51,947 bases of DNA from Pseudomonas sp. KK4 (GTDB lineage Bacteria > Pseudomonadota > Gammaproteobacteria > Pseudomonadales > Pseudomonadaceae): the NCBI RefSeq assembly GCF_001984065.1, contig NZ_LYVP01000032.1, forward strand, positions 1-51,947. Reading direction: 5' to 3'. This document shows positions 34,731 through 43,842 of the stretch, piece by piece (the first letter of the stretch is position 1; every line of letters starts with the position of its first letter). Position numbers and translations under genes: made by a program. The notes beneath the pieces are model-generated. The model saw only the letters and a program-made list of their open reading frames with translations. It ran no database searches and was not told where the DNA came from.

Positions 34731-35576
34731 ATGAAGTTCGAAGGCACCCAGGCCTACGTCGCCACCGATGACCTGAAGCTGGCGGTCAACGCCGCCATCA
34801 CCCTGGAGCGGCCGCTGCTGGTCAAGGGCGAACCGGGCACCGGCAAGACCATGCTCGCCGAGCAACTGGCCGAATCCTTTGGCGCCAAGCTGATTACCTG
34901 GCACATCAAGTCCACCACCAAGGCCCACCAAGGCCTCTACGAGTACGATGCGGTCAGCCGTCTGCGCGATTCGCAGCTGGGCACGGAAAAGGTCCACGAC
35001 GTTCGCAACTACCTGAAAAAGGGCAAGCTCTGGGAAGCCTTCGAGTCCGAAGAACGGGTGATCCTGCTGATCGACGAAATCGACAAGGCCGACATCGAGT
35101 TCCCCAACGACCTGTTGCAAGAACTCGACAAGATGGAGTTCTACGTTTACGAGATCGACGAGACCATCAAGGCCAAGAAGCGTCCGATCATCATCATTAC
35201 CTCCAACAACGAAAAAGAGCTGCCGGACGCCTTCCTGCGCCGCTGCTTCTTCCACTACATCGCGTTCCCTGACCGCACCACCCTGCAGAAAATCGTCGAC
35301 GTGCACTACCCGGACATCAAGAAAGACCTGGTCAGTGAAGCCCTGGACGTGTTCTTCGATGTGCGCAAGGTGCCGGGCCTGAAGAAAAAACCCTCGACCT
35401 CCGAACTGGTGGACTGGCTGAAGCTGCTGATGGCCGACAACATTGGCGAAGCGGTGCTGCGCGAACGCGATCCGACCAAGGCTATCCCGCCACTGGCCGG
35501 TGCATTGGTGAAAAACGAACAGGACGTGCAACTGCTCGAACGCCTGGCGTTCATGAGCCGTCGCGGCTCTCGCTAA
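34731..35576 (+). CDS. MoxR-family AAA+ ATPase
   Basis: A 281-residue cytosolic AAA+ protein. Walker A is GEPGTGKT (residues 33-40), Walker B is VILLIDEIDKAD near 107-118, and the sensor/arginine-finger region is NEKELPDAFLRRCFFHYIAFPD. MoxR ATPases work with VWA partner proteins to mature or insert cofactors into clients. The partner follows 14 bases downstream. The ribosome site is GAGGA, 7-8 bases before the ATG. Confidence 0.94.
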   Translation: MKFEGTQAYVATDDLKLAVNAAITLERPLLVKGEPGTGKTMLAEQLAESFGAKLITWHIKSTTKAHQGLYEYDAVSRLRDSQLGTEKVHDVRNYLKKGKLWEAFESEERVILLIDEIDKADIEFPNDLLQELDKMEFYVYEIDETIKAKKRPIIIITSNNEKELPDAFLRRCFFHYIAFPDRTTLQKIVDVHYPDIKKDLVSEALDVFFDVRKVPGLKKKPSTSELVDWLKLLMADNIGEAVLRERDPTKAIPPLAGALVKNEQDVQLLERLAFMSRRGSR

Positions 35577-35590
35577 AAAGGGCAATCGCC

Positions 35591-36769
35591 ATGCTGCTCA
35601 ACCTGTTCAATGAAATGCGCGCAGCCAAGGTGCCGGTTTCGGTGCGCGAGCTGCTGGACCTGATCAACGCGCTGAAACAGCGCGTGACCTTCGCCGACAT
35701 GGACGAGTTCTACTACCTGTCCCGGGCGATCCTGGTGAAGGACGAAAAGCATTTCGACAAGTTCGACCGAGCCTTCGGTGCCTACTTCAACGGACTGGAA
35801 AAACTCGACGACCACTTGCAGGCCTTGATCCCCGAAGATTGGCTGCGCAAGGAATTCGAACGTTCCCTGACCGATGAAGAGCGGGCGGCGATCCAGTCTC
35901 TCGGCGGGCTGGACAAGCTGATCGAAGAGTTCAAGAAACGCCTGGAAGAACAGAAGGAACGCCATGCCGGTGGCAACAAGTGGATCGGCACCGGTGGCAC
36001 CAGCCCGTTCGGTTCCGGCGGCTTCAACCCGGAAGGCATTCGGGTGGGCGACGCCGGCAAGCGCCAGGGCAAAGCGGTCAAGGTCTGGGACCAGCGCGAG
36101 TACAAGAACCTCGATGACTCGGTGGAGCTTGGCACGCGCAACATCAAGGTTGCCCTGCGCCGCCTGCGCAAGTTCGCCCGCCAGGGTGCGGCCGAAGAGC
36201 TGGACATCGACGGCACCATTGACCACACCGCCAAGGATGCCGGGCTGCTGAACATCCAGATGCGTCCGGAACGACGCAACACGGTCAAACTGTTGCTGCT
36301 GTTCGACATCGGCGGGTCGATGGACGCCCACGTGAAGATCTGCGAAGAGCTGTTCTCGGCCTGCAAGACCGAGTTCAAACACCTGGAGTACTTCTACTTC
36401 CACAACTTCATCTACGAATCGGTATGGAAGAACAACATGCGCCGTACCTCCGAGCGCACCTCGACCATGGACCTGCTGCACAAATACGGTGCCGACTACA
36501 AAGTGATCTTCATCGGTGACGCCGCCATGGCGCCTTACGAAATCACCCAGCCCGGCGGCAGCGTCGAGCACTGGAACGAAGAAGCCGGCTACGTGTGGAT
36601 GCAGCGTTTCAAGGAAAAATACAAGAAGCTCATCTGGATCAACCCCTATCCGAAGGACACCTGGGGCTATACCTCGTCGACCAATATCGTGCGGGACTTG
36701 ATCGAGGATCAGATGTATCCGCTGACGTTGCGCGGGTTGGAAGAAGGGATGCGGTTTTTGTCCAAGTAG
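35591..36769 (+). CDS. VWA-domain protein (CoxE-like), partner of MoxR
   Basis: A 392-residue protein with a helical N-terminal half and a C-terminal VWA fold starting near residue 230. The MIDAS signature DxSxS is present only as DIGGS (Asp239 to Ser243): the first Ser is replaced by Gly. The later FIGDAAMAPYE could supply the third-loop Asp. A glycine-rich linker (GTGGTSPFGSGGFNPEG) separates the halves. With the MoxR ATPase it forms a two-gene chaperone-like operon; no client gene lies next to it, so its target is unknown. Confidence 0.9.
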   Translation: MLLNLFNEMRAAKVPVSVRELLDLINALKQRVTFADMDEFYYLSRAILVKDEKHFDKFDRAFGAYFNGLEKLDDHLQALIPEDWLRKEFERSLTDEERAAIQSLGGLDKLIEEFKKRLEEQKERHAGGNKWIGTGGTSPFGSGGFNPEGIRVGDAGKRQGKAVKVWDQREYKNLDDSVELGTRNIKVALRRLRKFARQGAAEELDIDGTIDHTAKDAGLLNIQMRPERRNTVKLLLLFDIGGSMDAHVKICEELFSACKTEFKHLEYFYFHNFIYESVWKNNMRRTSERTSTMDLLHKYGADYKVIFIGDAAMAPYEITQPGGSVEHWNEEAGYVWMQRFKEKYKKLIWINPYPKDTWGYTSSTNIVRDLIEDQMYPLTLRGLEEGMRFLSK

Positions 36770-36788
36770 AGTTGCCTGAAAGGGCCTA

Positions 36789-36853
36789 TTCGCGAGCAAG
36801 CCCGCTCCCACCCTTGAAATGCGTTTCAATGTGGGAGCGGGCTTGCTCGCGAA
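36789..36853. repeat. tail-to-tail REP pair
   Basis: TTCGCGAGCAAGCCCGCTCCCA and its inverse flank CCCTTGAAATGCGTTTCAATG, whose TTGAAA/TTTCAA also pairs. The result is a nearly perfect palindrome of about 65 bases between the convergent VWA and pxpC genes. Confidence 0.93.
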
Positions 36854-36857
36854 GCTT

Positions 36858-37784
36858 CTAGCCGTCTACCCACCGCCGCAGATACCCGATCTGCTCACGA
36901 TGCGCCACGTCCTGCACCACCGGCCTTAACCTCACCTGCTCTCCCGGCAGGCATTGCGCCAAACGGGCCAACGCCAACGGCGTCAATGCCCCCAGGCGCG
37001 GATAACCGCCAATGGTCTGTCGATCATTGAGCAGCACGATCGGCTGCCCGTCCGGCGGTACCTGGACCGCACCCAACGGAATGCCTTCGGAAATCATCGG
37101 TTTGCCCTGGTACTGCAGCGCCGTGCCCAGCAGGCGAATGCCCATACGGTCGGCGCGGCTGTCGAGATTCCACACGGCATTGAATGCATCGAACAGACTC
37201 TGGCCGCTGAATTCTCCGATTTGCGCCCCCAGCACCAGGTCCAGAGGCACATCCAGTTTCAGGTCGGGCCGCTGCTCTTCGCTCAACTCCCGCAGCAACA
37301 TCACCGAATTGCCCGAATAGCTCAAACTCGCACCTTTGCCCAGCGCACGCCCCATGCCATCGAGACCACCGAGCTCTTCACGCACCACCGTCGCGCTGCT
37401 GCCCAGCACCTTTGGCGCTTCAAAACCGCCCGGCGCGGCCAGATAGGCGCGGGCGCCGAGCAAAGGTTGGGTGAACTGCAAACGCTGACCTTTGTGCAGT
37501 CTGAAACTGCGCCACGGCGCCAGCGGCTCACCGTCGATCTTGGCGCCCAGATCAGCCCCTGCCAGCGCCAGCACGCAATCATCCTCGGCCACTACCGTGA
37601 AACCACCGAGGGTAATTTCGATCACCGCCGCATTCAAGCCGTTACCCAGCAGCCAGTTGGCCCAGGCCATCGAGCGCCAGTCCAGCGCGCCACCCTGGGT
37701 CACGCCCAGGTGCCGCACGCCAAATCGCCCGGCGTCCTGCAACAGGCACAACGGCGTACTCGCCTCAATCGTCAGACGGCTCAT
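36858..37784 (-). CDS. pxpC: 5-oxoprolinase subunit C (biotin-dependent carboxyltransferase-like)
   Basis: A 308-residue KipA/DUF1882-type subunit. It opens with LCLLQDAGRFGVRHLGVTQGGALDW, the family start, followed by NAAVIEITLGG, YLAAPGGFE and RMGIRLLG. With PxpA and PxpB it forms the ATP-dependent 5-oxoprolinase that opens 5-oxoproline (pyroglutamate) to glutamate. Its ATG overlaps the pxpB stop by four bases. Last gene of the operon. Confidence 0.94.
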   Translation of the reverse strand: MSRLTIEASTPLCLLQDAGRFGVRHLGVTQGGALDWRSMAWANWLLGNGLNAAVIEITLGGFTVVAEDDCVLALAGADLGAKIDGEPLAPWRSFRLHKGQRLQFTQPLLGARAYLAAPGGFEAPKVLGSSATVVREELGGLDGMGRALGKGASLSYSGNSVMLLRELSEEQRPDLKLDVPLDLVLGAQIGEFSGQSLFDAFNAVWNLDSRADRMGIRLLGTALQYQGKPMISEGIPLGAVQVPPDGQPIVLLNDRQTIGGYPRLGALTPLALARLAQCLPGEQVRLRPVVQDVAHREQIGYLRRWVDG

Positions 37785-38485
37785 GCCAGGGCCTCCAGAG
37801 GCGTGTCGTCGCCGCCCAGGTTGATGAATTCGGCGTGGCCAACCGCCTCGAATCGCACAGTGTCCCCCGGCTGCATCAGGCTGTAGCCATCACGGTTGCG
37901 GTCGAACAATCTGGCTGGGGTGCGGCCGATCAGGTTCCAGCCACCCGGCGACACCACCGGATAGGCCGCCGTCTGTCGTTCAGCAATGCCGACGCTGCCC
38001 GCGGCGACTCTCTTGCGCGGCGTATTCAGCCGTGGTGCGGCCAGCGCTTCTTCCACCAGCCCCATGAAGGCAAACCCCGGCGCAAAGCCCAGGGCAAACA
38101 CCTGATATTCACGCTCGCTGTGACGGCGGATCACCTCCTCCACCGCCAGGCCGCTGCGTTGCGACAACAGGCTCAGCTCCGGGCCGACACTCAAGTCGTA
38201 CCACACCGGCAGCACGTGGCAGGTGCCGCGAGTGCGGGCATTGGGCGACAGATCGATCAACGCGTTGGCGATCAGCTCCCTAGACTGAGCCGGGCTCAAC
38301 GCAGTCAGGTCGTAATGCACCATCAAGGTCGTGTAGGACGGCACCAGATCGATCAAATGCTCGCCAAATGCAGCCCGCAGACTCTCGCTGGCCGCCAGCA
38401 TCCACGGCATGTTGGCTTCGGCAATCTCATCGAACAGACGCACCATCAGGCAGTCGAGCGCCACCACTTCCACCCGCAGTTTCAT
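37781..38485 (-). CDS. pxpB: 5-oxoprolinase subunit B (KipI-like)
   Basis: A 234-residue subunit with [27 protein letters not shown] and [15 protein letters not shown], then [31 protein letters not shown], all typical of KipI/PxpB. The ATG at 38485 overlaps the pxpA stop by four bases. The frame is open further upstream but inside pxpA. Confidence 0.94.
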   Translation of the reverse strand: MKLRVEVVALDCLMVRLFDEIAEANMPWMLAASESLRAAFGEHLIDLVPSYTTLMVHYDLTALSPAQSRELIANALIDLSPNARTRGTCHVLPVWYDLSVGPELSLLSQRSGLAVEEVIRRHSEREYQVFALGFAPGFAFMGLVEEALAAPRLNTPRKRVAAGSVGIAERQTAAYPVVSPGGWNLIGRTPARLFDRNRDGYSLMQPGDTVRFEAVGHAEFINLGGDDTPLEALA

Positions 38486-39234
38486 GACACGCTCTGCTCG
38501 TTCAAGGCCTGGCGGATACGTTGCACGGCGGCCACCGAACTGGCGTTGTCGCCGTGCACGCACAGGGTGTTGGCCTGCAAGTGCAAGGCGCTGCCGTCGC
38601 TGGCGGTGAGGTGATCGCCGCGAGCGATGGTCAACGCCTGGCCGATGATTTTTTCCGGCTCGTGATGCACCGCCTCCGGCAGGCTTCGCGAGACCAGCCT
38701 GCCGGCACTGTCGTAGGCGCGGTCGGCGAAAGCCTCGAACCACAGGGTCACGCCGTACTCGTCGCCCAATTGCTGGGCGGCACTGTTGTCTTTGGTCGCC
38801 ATCAGCATCAACGGCAGGCTGCGGTCATACGAGGCCACCGCTTGCAGCACCGCGCGCAATTGCGCCGGGTTGGCCATCATGTCGTTGTACATCGCGCCGT
38901 GGGGTTTGACGTAGCTGACCCGGCCGCCCTGGGCCCGGCAGATACCGTCGAGGGCACCGATCTGGTAGTGAAGAATGTCCTGCAGTTCCTGGGTGGCGTA
39001 GGCCATGGAACGGCGGCCGAACCCCACCAGGTCCTGATAGGCCGGGTGGGCGCCGATCTGCACGCCATGGCTGAGGGCCAGGCTGACGGTCTTGCGCATG
39101 ATGCTCGGGTCGCCGGCATGGAAACCGCAGGCGATGTTGGCGCAATCGATGAAGGGCATGACCTCCGCGTCCAGACCCATGGTCCAGCTGCCGAAACTCT
39201 CGCCGATATCGCAGTTCAATAGCAGGCGGCTCAC
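38482..39234 (-). CDS. pxpA: 5-oxoprolinase subunit A (LamB/YcsF family)
   Basis: A 250-residue protein with [14 protein letters not shown] at the start, [19 protein letters not shown] and [10 protein letters not shown], the LamB/YcsF hallmarks, and CVHGDN near the end. A GTG at 39234 with AGGAG 8 bases upstream is the start; no ATG gives the family-typical N terminus. First gene of pxpABC, followed without gaps by pxpB and pxpC. It lies 73 bases downstream of the MFS gene. Confidence 0.94.
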   Translation of the reverse strand: MSRLLLNCDIGESFGSWTMGLDAEVMPFIDCANIACGFHAGDPSIMRKTVSLALSHGVQIGAHPAYQDLVGFGRRSMAYATQELQDILHYQIGALDGICRAQGGRVSYVKPHGAMYNDMMANPAQLRAVLQAVASYDRSLPLMLMATKDNSAAQQLGDEYGVTLWFEAFADRAYDSAGRLVSRSLPEAVHHEPEKIIGQALTIARGDHLTASDGSALHLQANTLCVHGDNASSVAAVQRIRQALNEQSVS

Positions 39235-39307
39235 GATGAACACTCCTGTAAGTTTTATTCTTTTGTGCTGCGGGACATATCCGTAGGACATGCCCGCAGA
39301 TTATCAG

Positions 39308-40594
39308 TTACTGGGCGTCGAGTTGCTTGCCACGGGTTTCCGGCAGGCTCAGGGCGGCGAGGATCACCACACCGTAGGAGACCGCGGCAAAGGCGCCGAT
39401 CCCCACGCTCAACGGTACGGTCTGGCTGAGCAGGCCGATCAACAGCGGGAACAACGCCGCCAGCGCCCGGCCGATGTTGTAGCAGAAGCCCTGCCCCGAC
39501 CCGCGAATTCTGGTTGGAAACAACTCGGTCAGGAACGCCCCCATGCCACTGAAGATCCCCGAGGCGAAAAAGCCCAGTGGGAAGCCCAGCCACAGCATCA
39601 CACCGTTGCTGACCGGCATTTGCGTGTACAGCAGAACGATGGTGAACGAACCGACCGCGAACAGGATGAAGTTCTTTTTTCGCCCCAGGATGTCAGTCAA
39701 ATACGCGCTGATGACGTAGCCGACGTAGGACCCGACGATCACCATCGCCAGATAACCGCCCGTGCCCAGCACGCTCAAGCCCCGTTCGTTTTTCAGAAAA
39801 GTCGGCAACCAGGACGTGATCGCGTAATAACCACCCAACGCGCCGGTGGTCAGCAGCGAAGCGCGAATCGTGGTGAACAGCATGCCGGGGGCGAAAATCT
39901 CGTAAAACTTCGCAGGGTTGCTCGGCGCTTCCTTGGCTTTGGCTTCACGATAGATTTCCGGGTCCTTGACCAGGCGGCGGACGAAGATCACGAAAATCGC
40001 CGGCACGATGCCCAAGATGAACAAGGCGCGCCAAGCGTCTTCCGGCGCCATGACAGAGAACAGCAACGCATAGAGGATCGCGGTCAGGCCCCAACCCAGC
40101 GCCCAGCCCGATTGCACCATGCCCACCGCCTTGCCGCGGTCCTGGGCGCGGATCACCTCGCCGATCAACACGGCACCGGCCGTCCACTCGCCGCCGAACC
40201 CGAAGCCCATCAGGGTGCGTGCGATCAGCAGCTGCTCGTAGCTCTGGGCGAAACCGCACAGAAAGGTGAAGAAGGCGAACCACAGCACCGTCAGTTGCAA
40301 GGTGCGTACGCGCCCAATGCGATCTGACAGAATCCCCGCCACCCAGCCACCAATGGCCGACGCGATCAGGGTGCTGGTGTGAATCAGCCCGGCCTGTCCG
40401 GTGGTGATGCCCCACAGGGCAATCAGGGTCGGCACCACGAAGCTGAGCATCTGGGTATCCATGCCGTCCAGGCCATAGCCGATCTTGCAGCTCCAGAAGG
40501 TGCGGCGCTCTTGCTGATTGATGTTGCGGTACCAGTCGAAAGGTCCGGGGCGAGCCGTGGCTTTCGCGATCAAGGGGGTGTCGGGCGCACTCAT
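39308..40594 (-). CDS. MFS transporter, AAHS type, linked to pxpABC
   Basis: A 428-residue, twelve-helix permease. The loop 2-3 motif GILSDRIGRVRTL, LMGFGFGGEWTAGAVLIGE in helix 4-5 and SGWALGWGLTAI match the aromatic acid:H+ symporter/metabolite:H+ symporter group. It is cotranscribed in all likelihood with pxpABC downstream and divergent from a LysR gene. I infer uptake of 5-oxoproline or a compound that yields it. The ATG at 40594 has GGAGA 6 bases upstream. Confidence 0.92.
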   Translation of the reverse strand: MSAPDTPLIAKATARPGPFDWYRNINQQERRTFWSCKIGYGLDGMDTQMLSFVVPTLIALWGITTGQAGLIHTSTLIASAIGGWVAGILSDRIGRVRTLQLTVLWFAFFTFLCGFAQSYEQLLIARTLMGFGFGGEWTAGAVLIGEVIRAQDRGKAVGMVQSGWALGWGLTAILYALLFSVMAPEDAWRALFILGIVPAIFVIFVRRLVKDPEIYREAKAKEAPSNPAKFYEIFAPGMLFTTIRASLLTTGALGGYYAITSWLPTFLKNERGLSVLGTGGYLAMVIVGSYVGYVISAYLTDILGRKKNFILFAVGSFTIVLLYTQMPVSNGVMLWLGFPLGFFASGIFSGMGAFLTELFPTRIRGSGQGFCYNIGRALAALFPLLIGLLSQTVPLSVGIGAFAAVSYGVVILAALSLPETRGKQLDAQ

Positions 40595-40715
40595 GGCAAA
40601 TCTCCGCGCTGATTTTATTGGTATTGTTCTGAGCCCCGACGACGCCTATCGTGGGAACCGGATGGCCAGATTTTTGGGCGCGCCGCCCTGTCGCGTCCAA
40701 CTAATAAAAACCCGC

Positions 40716-40737
40716 CTTAGGCATAAGAAATTTTTAT
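40716..40737 (+). promoter_or_regulatory. candidate LysR autoregulatory dyads
   Basis: CTTA-GGCA-TAAG (40716-40727) overlaps ATAA-N7-TTAT (40723-40737), the latter a T-N11-A dyad, ending 3 bases before the lysR ATG. The gene has no visible ribosome site, so a regulator bound here would cover its start. Confidence 0.4.
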
Positions 40738-40740
40738 CCC

Positions 40741-41655
40741 ATGAACCTGAAGTTTCTCGAGACCTTCGTCTGGGTCGCTCGCCTCAAGAGTTTTCGCCTG
40801 ACCGCCGACAAGTTGTTCACCACCCAGGCGTCGATTTCCAGCCGCATCGCGGTGCTTGAAAGCGAGCTTGGGGTGAAGCTGTTTCTGCGTGACTCGCGGG
40901 GCGTGAGCCTGACGCCGGAAGGCCTGAAAGTGCTCGATTATGCCGAGCAGATGATGGACACCATGCAGGCGCTCAAGCAGTCGATCGAGACCCGATCGAG
41001 CAAGGCCGGGCGTGTGCGCATCGGGGTGATGGACACGGTGATCCATACCTGGCTCAGCCCGTTGGTGGCGCAGATGACCGAGCACTATCCGCTGGTGGAA
41101 ATCGAGCTGGTGGCCGATACCTCGCTCAACCTCTGCGATCAACTGCAAAAAGGCTTTCTCGACCTGATCCTGCAAACCGATCTGGTGCGCCAGGAAAGCG
41201 TGCGCAGCCTGGAACTGGCCAGCCACCCGATGGGCTGGATCGTCGCCAGCAATTCCATCTACAACCGTGAGTACTCGGGCCTCGCCGACCTGGCCAATGA
41301 ACGGATCATCACCTACTCGAAAAACTCCCATCCGCATCAGGAAGTGCTCGCCCTGATGCAGGCAAACGGCGTCATGACGCCCCGGCTGAACTGCGTGAAT
41401 TCGGTGTCGGCGATCACCCGGCTGTTGCGCGACGGTTTCGGCATCGGCGCCTTGCCACCGGTGCTGGTGGCCGAAGAACTGGCCCGTGGCGAACTGACCT
41501 TACTGGCCATCGACCAGCGGCCGCCGGATTTGCAGGTGGTGGTGTCGTGGCGGGTGGGGGTGGAGTGGGTCGAGGAGATTGTGACGTTGTGTCAGCAGGT
41601 GCTGGAGGGGTATGCGCATCGGGTGGGTCAGGCTTACATCAACCTGGCTGACTGA
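40741..41655 (+). CDS. LysR-family regulator, divergent from MFS-pxpABC
   Basis: A 304-residue regulator. The HTH is at about 1-60 with VWVARLKSFRLTADKLFTTQASISSRIAVLESELG; the effector domain begins at about residue 92 (VRIGVMDTV). The divergent arrangement with a 146-base gap is the usual sign that it controls the MFS-pxpABC operon and itself. The stop codon lies inside the small palindrome GACTGAC-A-GTCAGTC. Confidence 0.93.
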   Translation: MNLKFLETFVWVARLKSFRLTADKLFTTQASISSRIAVLESELGVKLFLRDSRGVSLTPEGLKVLDYAEQMMDTMQALKQSIETRSSKAGRVRIGVMDTVIHTWLSPLVAQMTEHYPLVEIELVADTSLNLCDQLQKGFLDLILQTDLVRQESVRSLELASHPMGWIVASNSIYNREYSGLADLANERIITYSKNSHPHQEVLALMQANGVMTPRLNCVNSVSAITRLLRDGFGIGALPPVLVAEELARGELTLLAIDQRPPDLQVVVSWRVGVEWVEEIVTLCQQVLEGYAHRVGQAYINLAD

Positions 41656-41675
41656 CAGTCAGTCGTAACCCTGAC

Positions 41676-41698
41676 TGCGGGCGCAAGGCTTGCCCGCA
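41676..41698. terminator. weak hairpin after the lysR gene
   Basis: TGCGGGC / GCCCGCA stem with a 9-base loop containing CAAGGCTTG, about 20 bases after the stop. There is no T tract; it may instead be a decayed REP-like element. Confidence 0.4.
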
Positions 41699-41765
41699 AT
41701 GGCCCATTGAGATCGCCATCGCCGGCTAGCCGTGGTCCCAAAAAACAGCGCAAGCGCCCTCAGAC

Positions 41766-42308
41766 TCAAAGCCCGCGCAAATCCCGCTCTTCGATCGGCC
41801 GGCTCTGACGCAGGCGTTTGCCGCCCAGCACCACCCAGTCGATCAAACGGAACAGGCATTCCAGGCCGAACGACAGCAGCAACGCGCCGCTCATGCCCCA
41901 GATCATCGCTTCGGGCGTCAGCAGGATCTGGTAGCTGTAGCCGTTCCATGTTTCCTTGCGAATGTCCGGGTCAGCGGCCAGCACCACTTGCAGCAAGCGG
42001 ATGTACCACGGGCCCTGCATGGCCTGGAACTGTTTATCGAGGGCCAATTGACGGGTCAGCAGGTTGCTCAGACTGTCGGCGTCGCTGCGAAAGATCGGAT
42101 CCTCACTGGCGCGGTAATGGGCCACCAGCGCCTGCATGTCGCCCTTGAAGAATTGATTGGCGGTGTTCTGAAACCCGCTCAAACCGGCCTGCGCTTCAAT
42201 CAGATGCGCTTCGACCCGCTTGGCATAGTCATTGATGAACCCCGGCACCTGGACACCGATCAACAGGCCCGCCGCGAACAACACCAGCCGTAGATAACTG
42301 AGCAACAT
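41766..42308 (-). CDS. DUF2937-family membrane protein
   Basis: A 180-residue protein with a hydrophobic N terminus (LLSYLRLVLFAAGLLIGVQVPGF), a helical amphipathic middle and a second membrane segment (PEAMIWGMSGALLLSFGLECLF) before a basic tail. This two-helix layout fits DUF2937. The ATG at 42308 is preferred over a TTG three codons earlier because AAGGA then has proper spacing. It lies 12 bases after the amidotransferase gene in the same direction. Function unknown. Confidence 0.8.
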   Translation of the reverse strand: MLLSYLRLVLFAAGLLIGVQVPGFINDYAKRVEAHLIEAQAGLSGFQNTANQFFKGDMQALVAHYRASEDPIFRSDADSLSNLLTRQLALDKQFQAMQGPWYIRLLQVVLAADPDIRKETWNGYSYQILLTPEAMIWGMSGALLLSFGLECLFRLIDWVVLGGKRLRQSRPIEERDLRGL

Positions 42309-42320
42309 GGGGAGCAATCC

Positions 42321-43097
42321 TTATTCGGTCACGCCCTGGCTGACGCATTCACCGCGTCGCCACAGGCTCCATTGGCCCGGTTCGTAACGGGTCCAGGTTT
42401 CGTTTTCGGTCAGGGGTTCGGTGGCAATGACGGTCACCACGTCGTTGGGGGTGGTTTCGGCCTGAAAGTCCACGATCACGTCGACATCCTTCAAACGTGC
42501 CGGGCCGAATGGAGCACGACGGGTGATCTGCGCCAGCTTGGTCGAGCAATAGCAGAACAACCAGTCGCCATCGCTGAGCAGGCAATTGAACACGCCTTTG
42601 CTGCGGTATTGAGCGCAGGCCGCCACCAGATCCGGCAGCAGCGCCTCGACCTCCACCGGCTCGGGGAACGCAGCCCGCACGCGATTGAGCAGATCGCAGA
42701 ACGCCGCTTCGCTGTCGGTATCGCCCACCGGGCGGTAAAAACTGGTGCTCGGCTGGAAATCCGCCAACTGGCCGTTGTGGGCGAAGCACCAGTTGCGCCC
42801 CCACAGCTCACGGACGAACGGATGGGTGTTGGACAGACAGACCTTGCCGACGTTGGCCTGGCGGATATGGCCGATCACCACTTCGCTCTTGATCGGGTAG
42901 CGTTGCACCAGGTTCGCCACCTCCGACTCGCAACTGGCCGCCGGGTCCTGGAACAGGCGCAGTCCCCGCCCTTCATAGAACGCGATGCCCCACCCGTCCC
43001 GGTGCGGCCCGGTCCGCCCGCCGCGCTGCATCAGCCCGGTGAAGCTGAACACGATATCGGTCGGGACATTGGCGCTCATGCCCAATAACTCACACAT
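42321..43097 (-). CDS. class II glutamine amidotransferase (YafJ-like)
   Basis: A 258-residue Ntn-type amidotransferase domain protein. Cys2, exposed after Met removal (MCELLGMS), is the nucleophile, so the ATG at 43097 rather than the upstream start must be correct. HRDGWGIAFYEG, IGHIRQANVG, THPFVRELWGRNWCFAHNGQL and GDTDSEAAF complete the glutaminase site. No synthetase domain is attached, and the physiological acceptor of the YafJ group is not established. It is the middle gene of a three-gene minus-strand run. Confidence 0.92.
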   Translation of the reverse strand: MCELLGMSANVPTDIVFSFTGLMQRGGRTGPHRDGWGIAFYEGRGLRLFQDPAASCESEVANLVQRYPIKSEVVIGHIRQANVGKVCLSNTHPFVRELWGRNWCFAHNGQLADFQPSTSFYRPVGDTDSEAAFCDLLNRVRAAFPEPVEVEALLPDLVAACAQYRSKGVFNCLLSDGDWLFCYCSTKLAQITRRAPFGPARLKDVDVIVDFQAETTPNDVVTVIATEPLTENETWTRYEPGQWSLWRRGECVSQGVTE

Positions 43098-43129
43098 GCT
43101 CGGACGCTCGCTCAATCGCAGGGATAAGG

Positions 43130-43618
43130 TTACAAACGGGGCTCGACCCGCATACGCTGGGGATTGCTCGGCACAGGTGGGCGACCGTAGCGGTCATCGC
43201 CGGCACCGCCAAAGGGATGATCCTCTTGCGGATCGTCGGCCAGGGCCGCGGCCTTGGCGGCTTCAGCCTGTTCCTTGCGGGCTCTGGAGGCGCGTTCGAT
43301 GGGAAAGCGGATCGCCACGAACACCAGGTAGATGCCGAAGGCGATCATGCCGTACATGAACAGGTCGGAAATCGCCCGCCATGCGTTGTTGCCGACCTTG
43401 AACAACAGGTCCAGGGCGGTAATGGCGATGGCCGGGGCGACCTTTTCCTTGACCGGGTCGATGATGGTCGGGCTGAACAGCAGCACCGCCATCAGCACAC
43501 GCAGCGGCTCGCGCAGCCAGCGCCACATCCAGCGGGTAAGTCGCATCCACACCAACAGGCAGCCCAAAGCGGCGAAGGCGTATAGGCCCCAAGCGATCAG
43601 ATAGTCGTTCTCGGTCAT
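43130..43618 (-). CDS. conserved membrane protein, unknown
   Basis: A 162-residue protein. There are hydrophobic segments at about 9-24 (WGLYAFAALGCLLVWM), 37-55 (PLRVLMAVLLFSPTII) and 86-103 (FMYGMIAFGIYLVFVAI). The C-terminal tail is charged, proline-rich and cytoplasmic-looking, with GGAGDDRYGRPPVPSNPQRM. ATGs at 43627 and 43618 are three codons apart, and neither has a clear ribosome site. First gene of the run with the amidotransferase and DUF2937 genes. Family not recognised. Confidence 0.75.
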   Translation of the reverse strand: MTENDYLIAWGLYAFAALGCLLVWMRLTRWMWRWLREPLRVLMAVLLFSPTIIDPVKEKVAPAIAITALDLLFKVGNNAWRAISDLFMYGMIAFGIYLVFVAIRFPIERASRARKEQAEAAKAAALADDPQEDHPFGGAGDDRYGRPPVPSNPQRMRVEPRL

Positions 43619-43712
43619 GGTGTCCATGGCAAGGCAGGCAAAGAGGCGCTTATGATAACGGCTTTTCGCCTGTCAGGCTGCACCAATGCCAGTGGGTGCA
43701 TGGACAGAACCT

Positions 43713-43800
43713 GTGGGAGCGGACTTGCTCGCGAAAAGGCCAGCCCATTCAATCTCTCTATTGACTGGCACGCCGATTTCACGAACAAGCCCGCTCCCAC
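43713..43800. repeat. REPIN in a divergent promoter region
   Basis: Arms GTGGGAGCGGACTTGCTCGCGAA and TTCACGAACAAGCCCGCTCCCAC, each with one or two substitutions. It fills most of the gap between the divergent gene at 43618 and oligopeptidase B at 43843, leaving 42 bases on one side. Confidence 0.9.
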
Positions 43801-43842
43801 AGGGTGCGAAGTCCTATTCCATACATCGTCCGAGAGCCCTCC

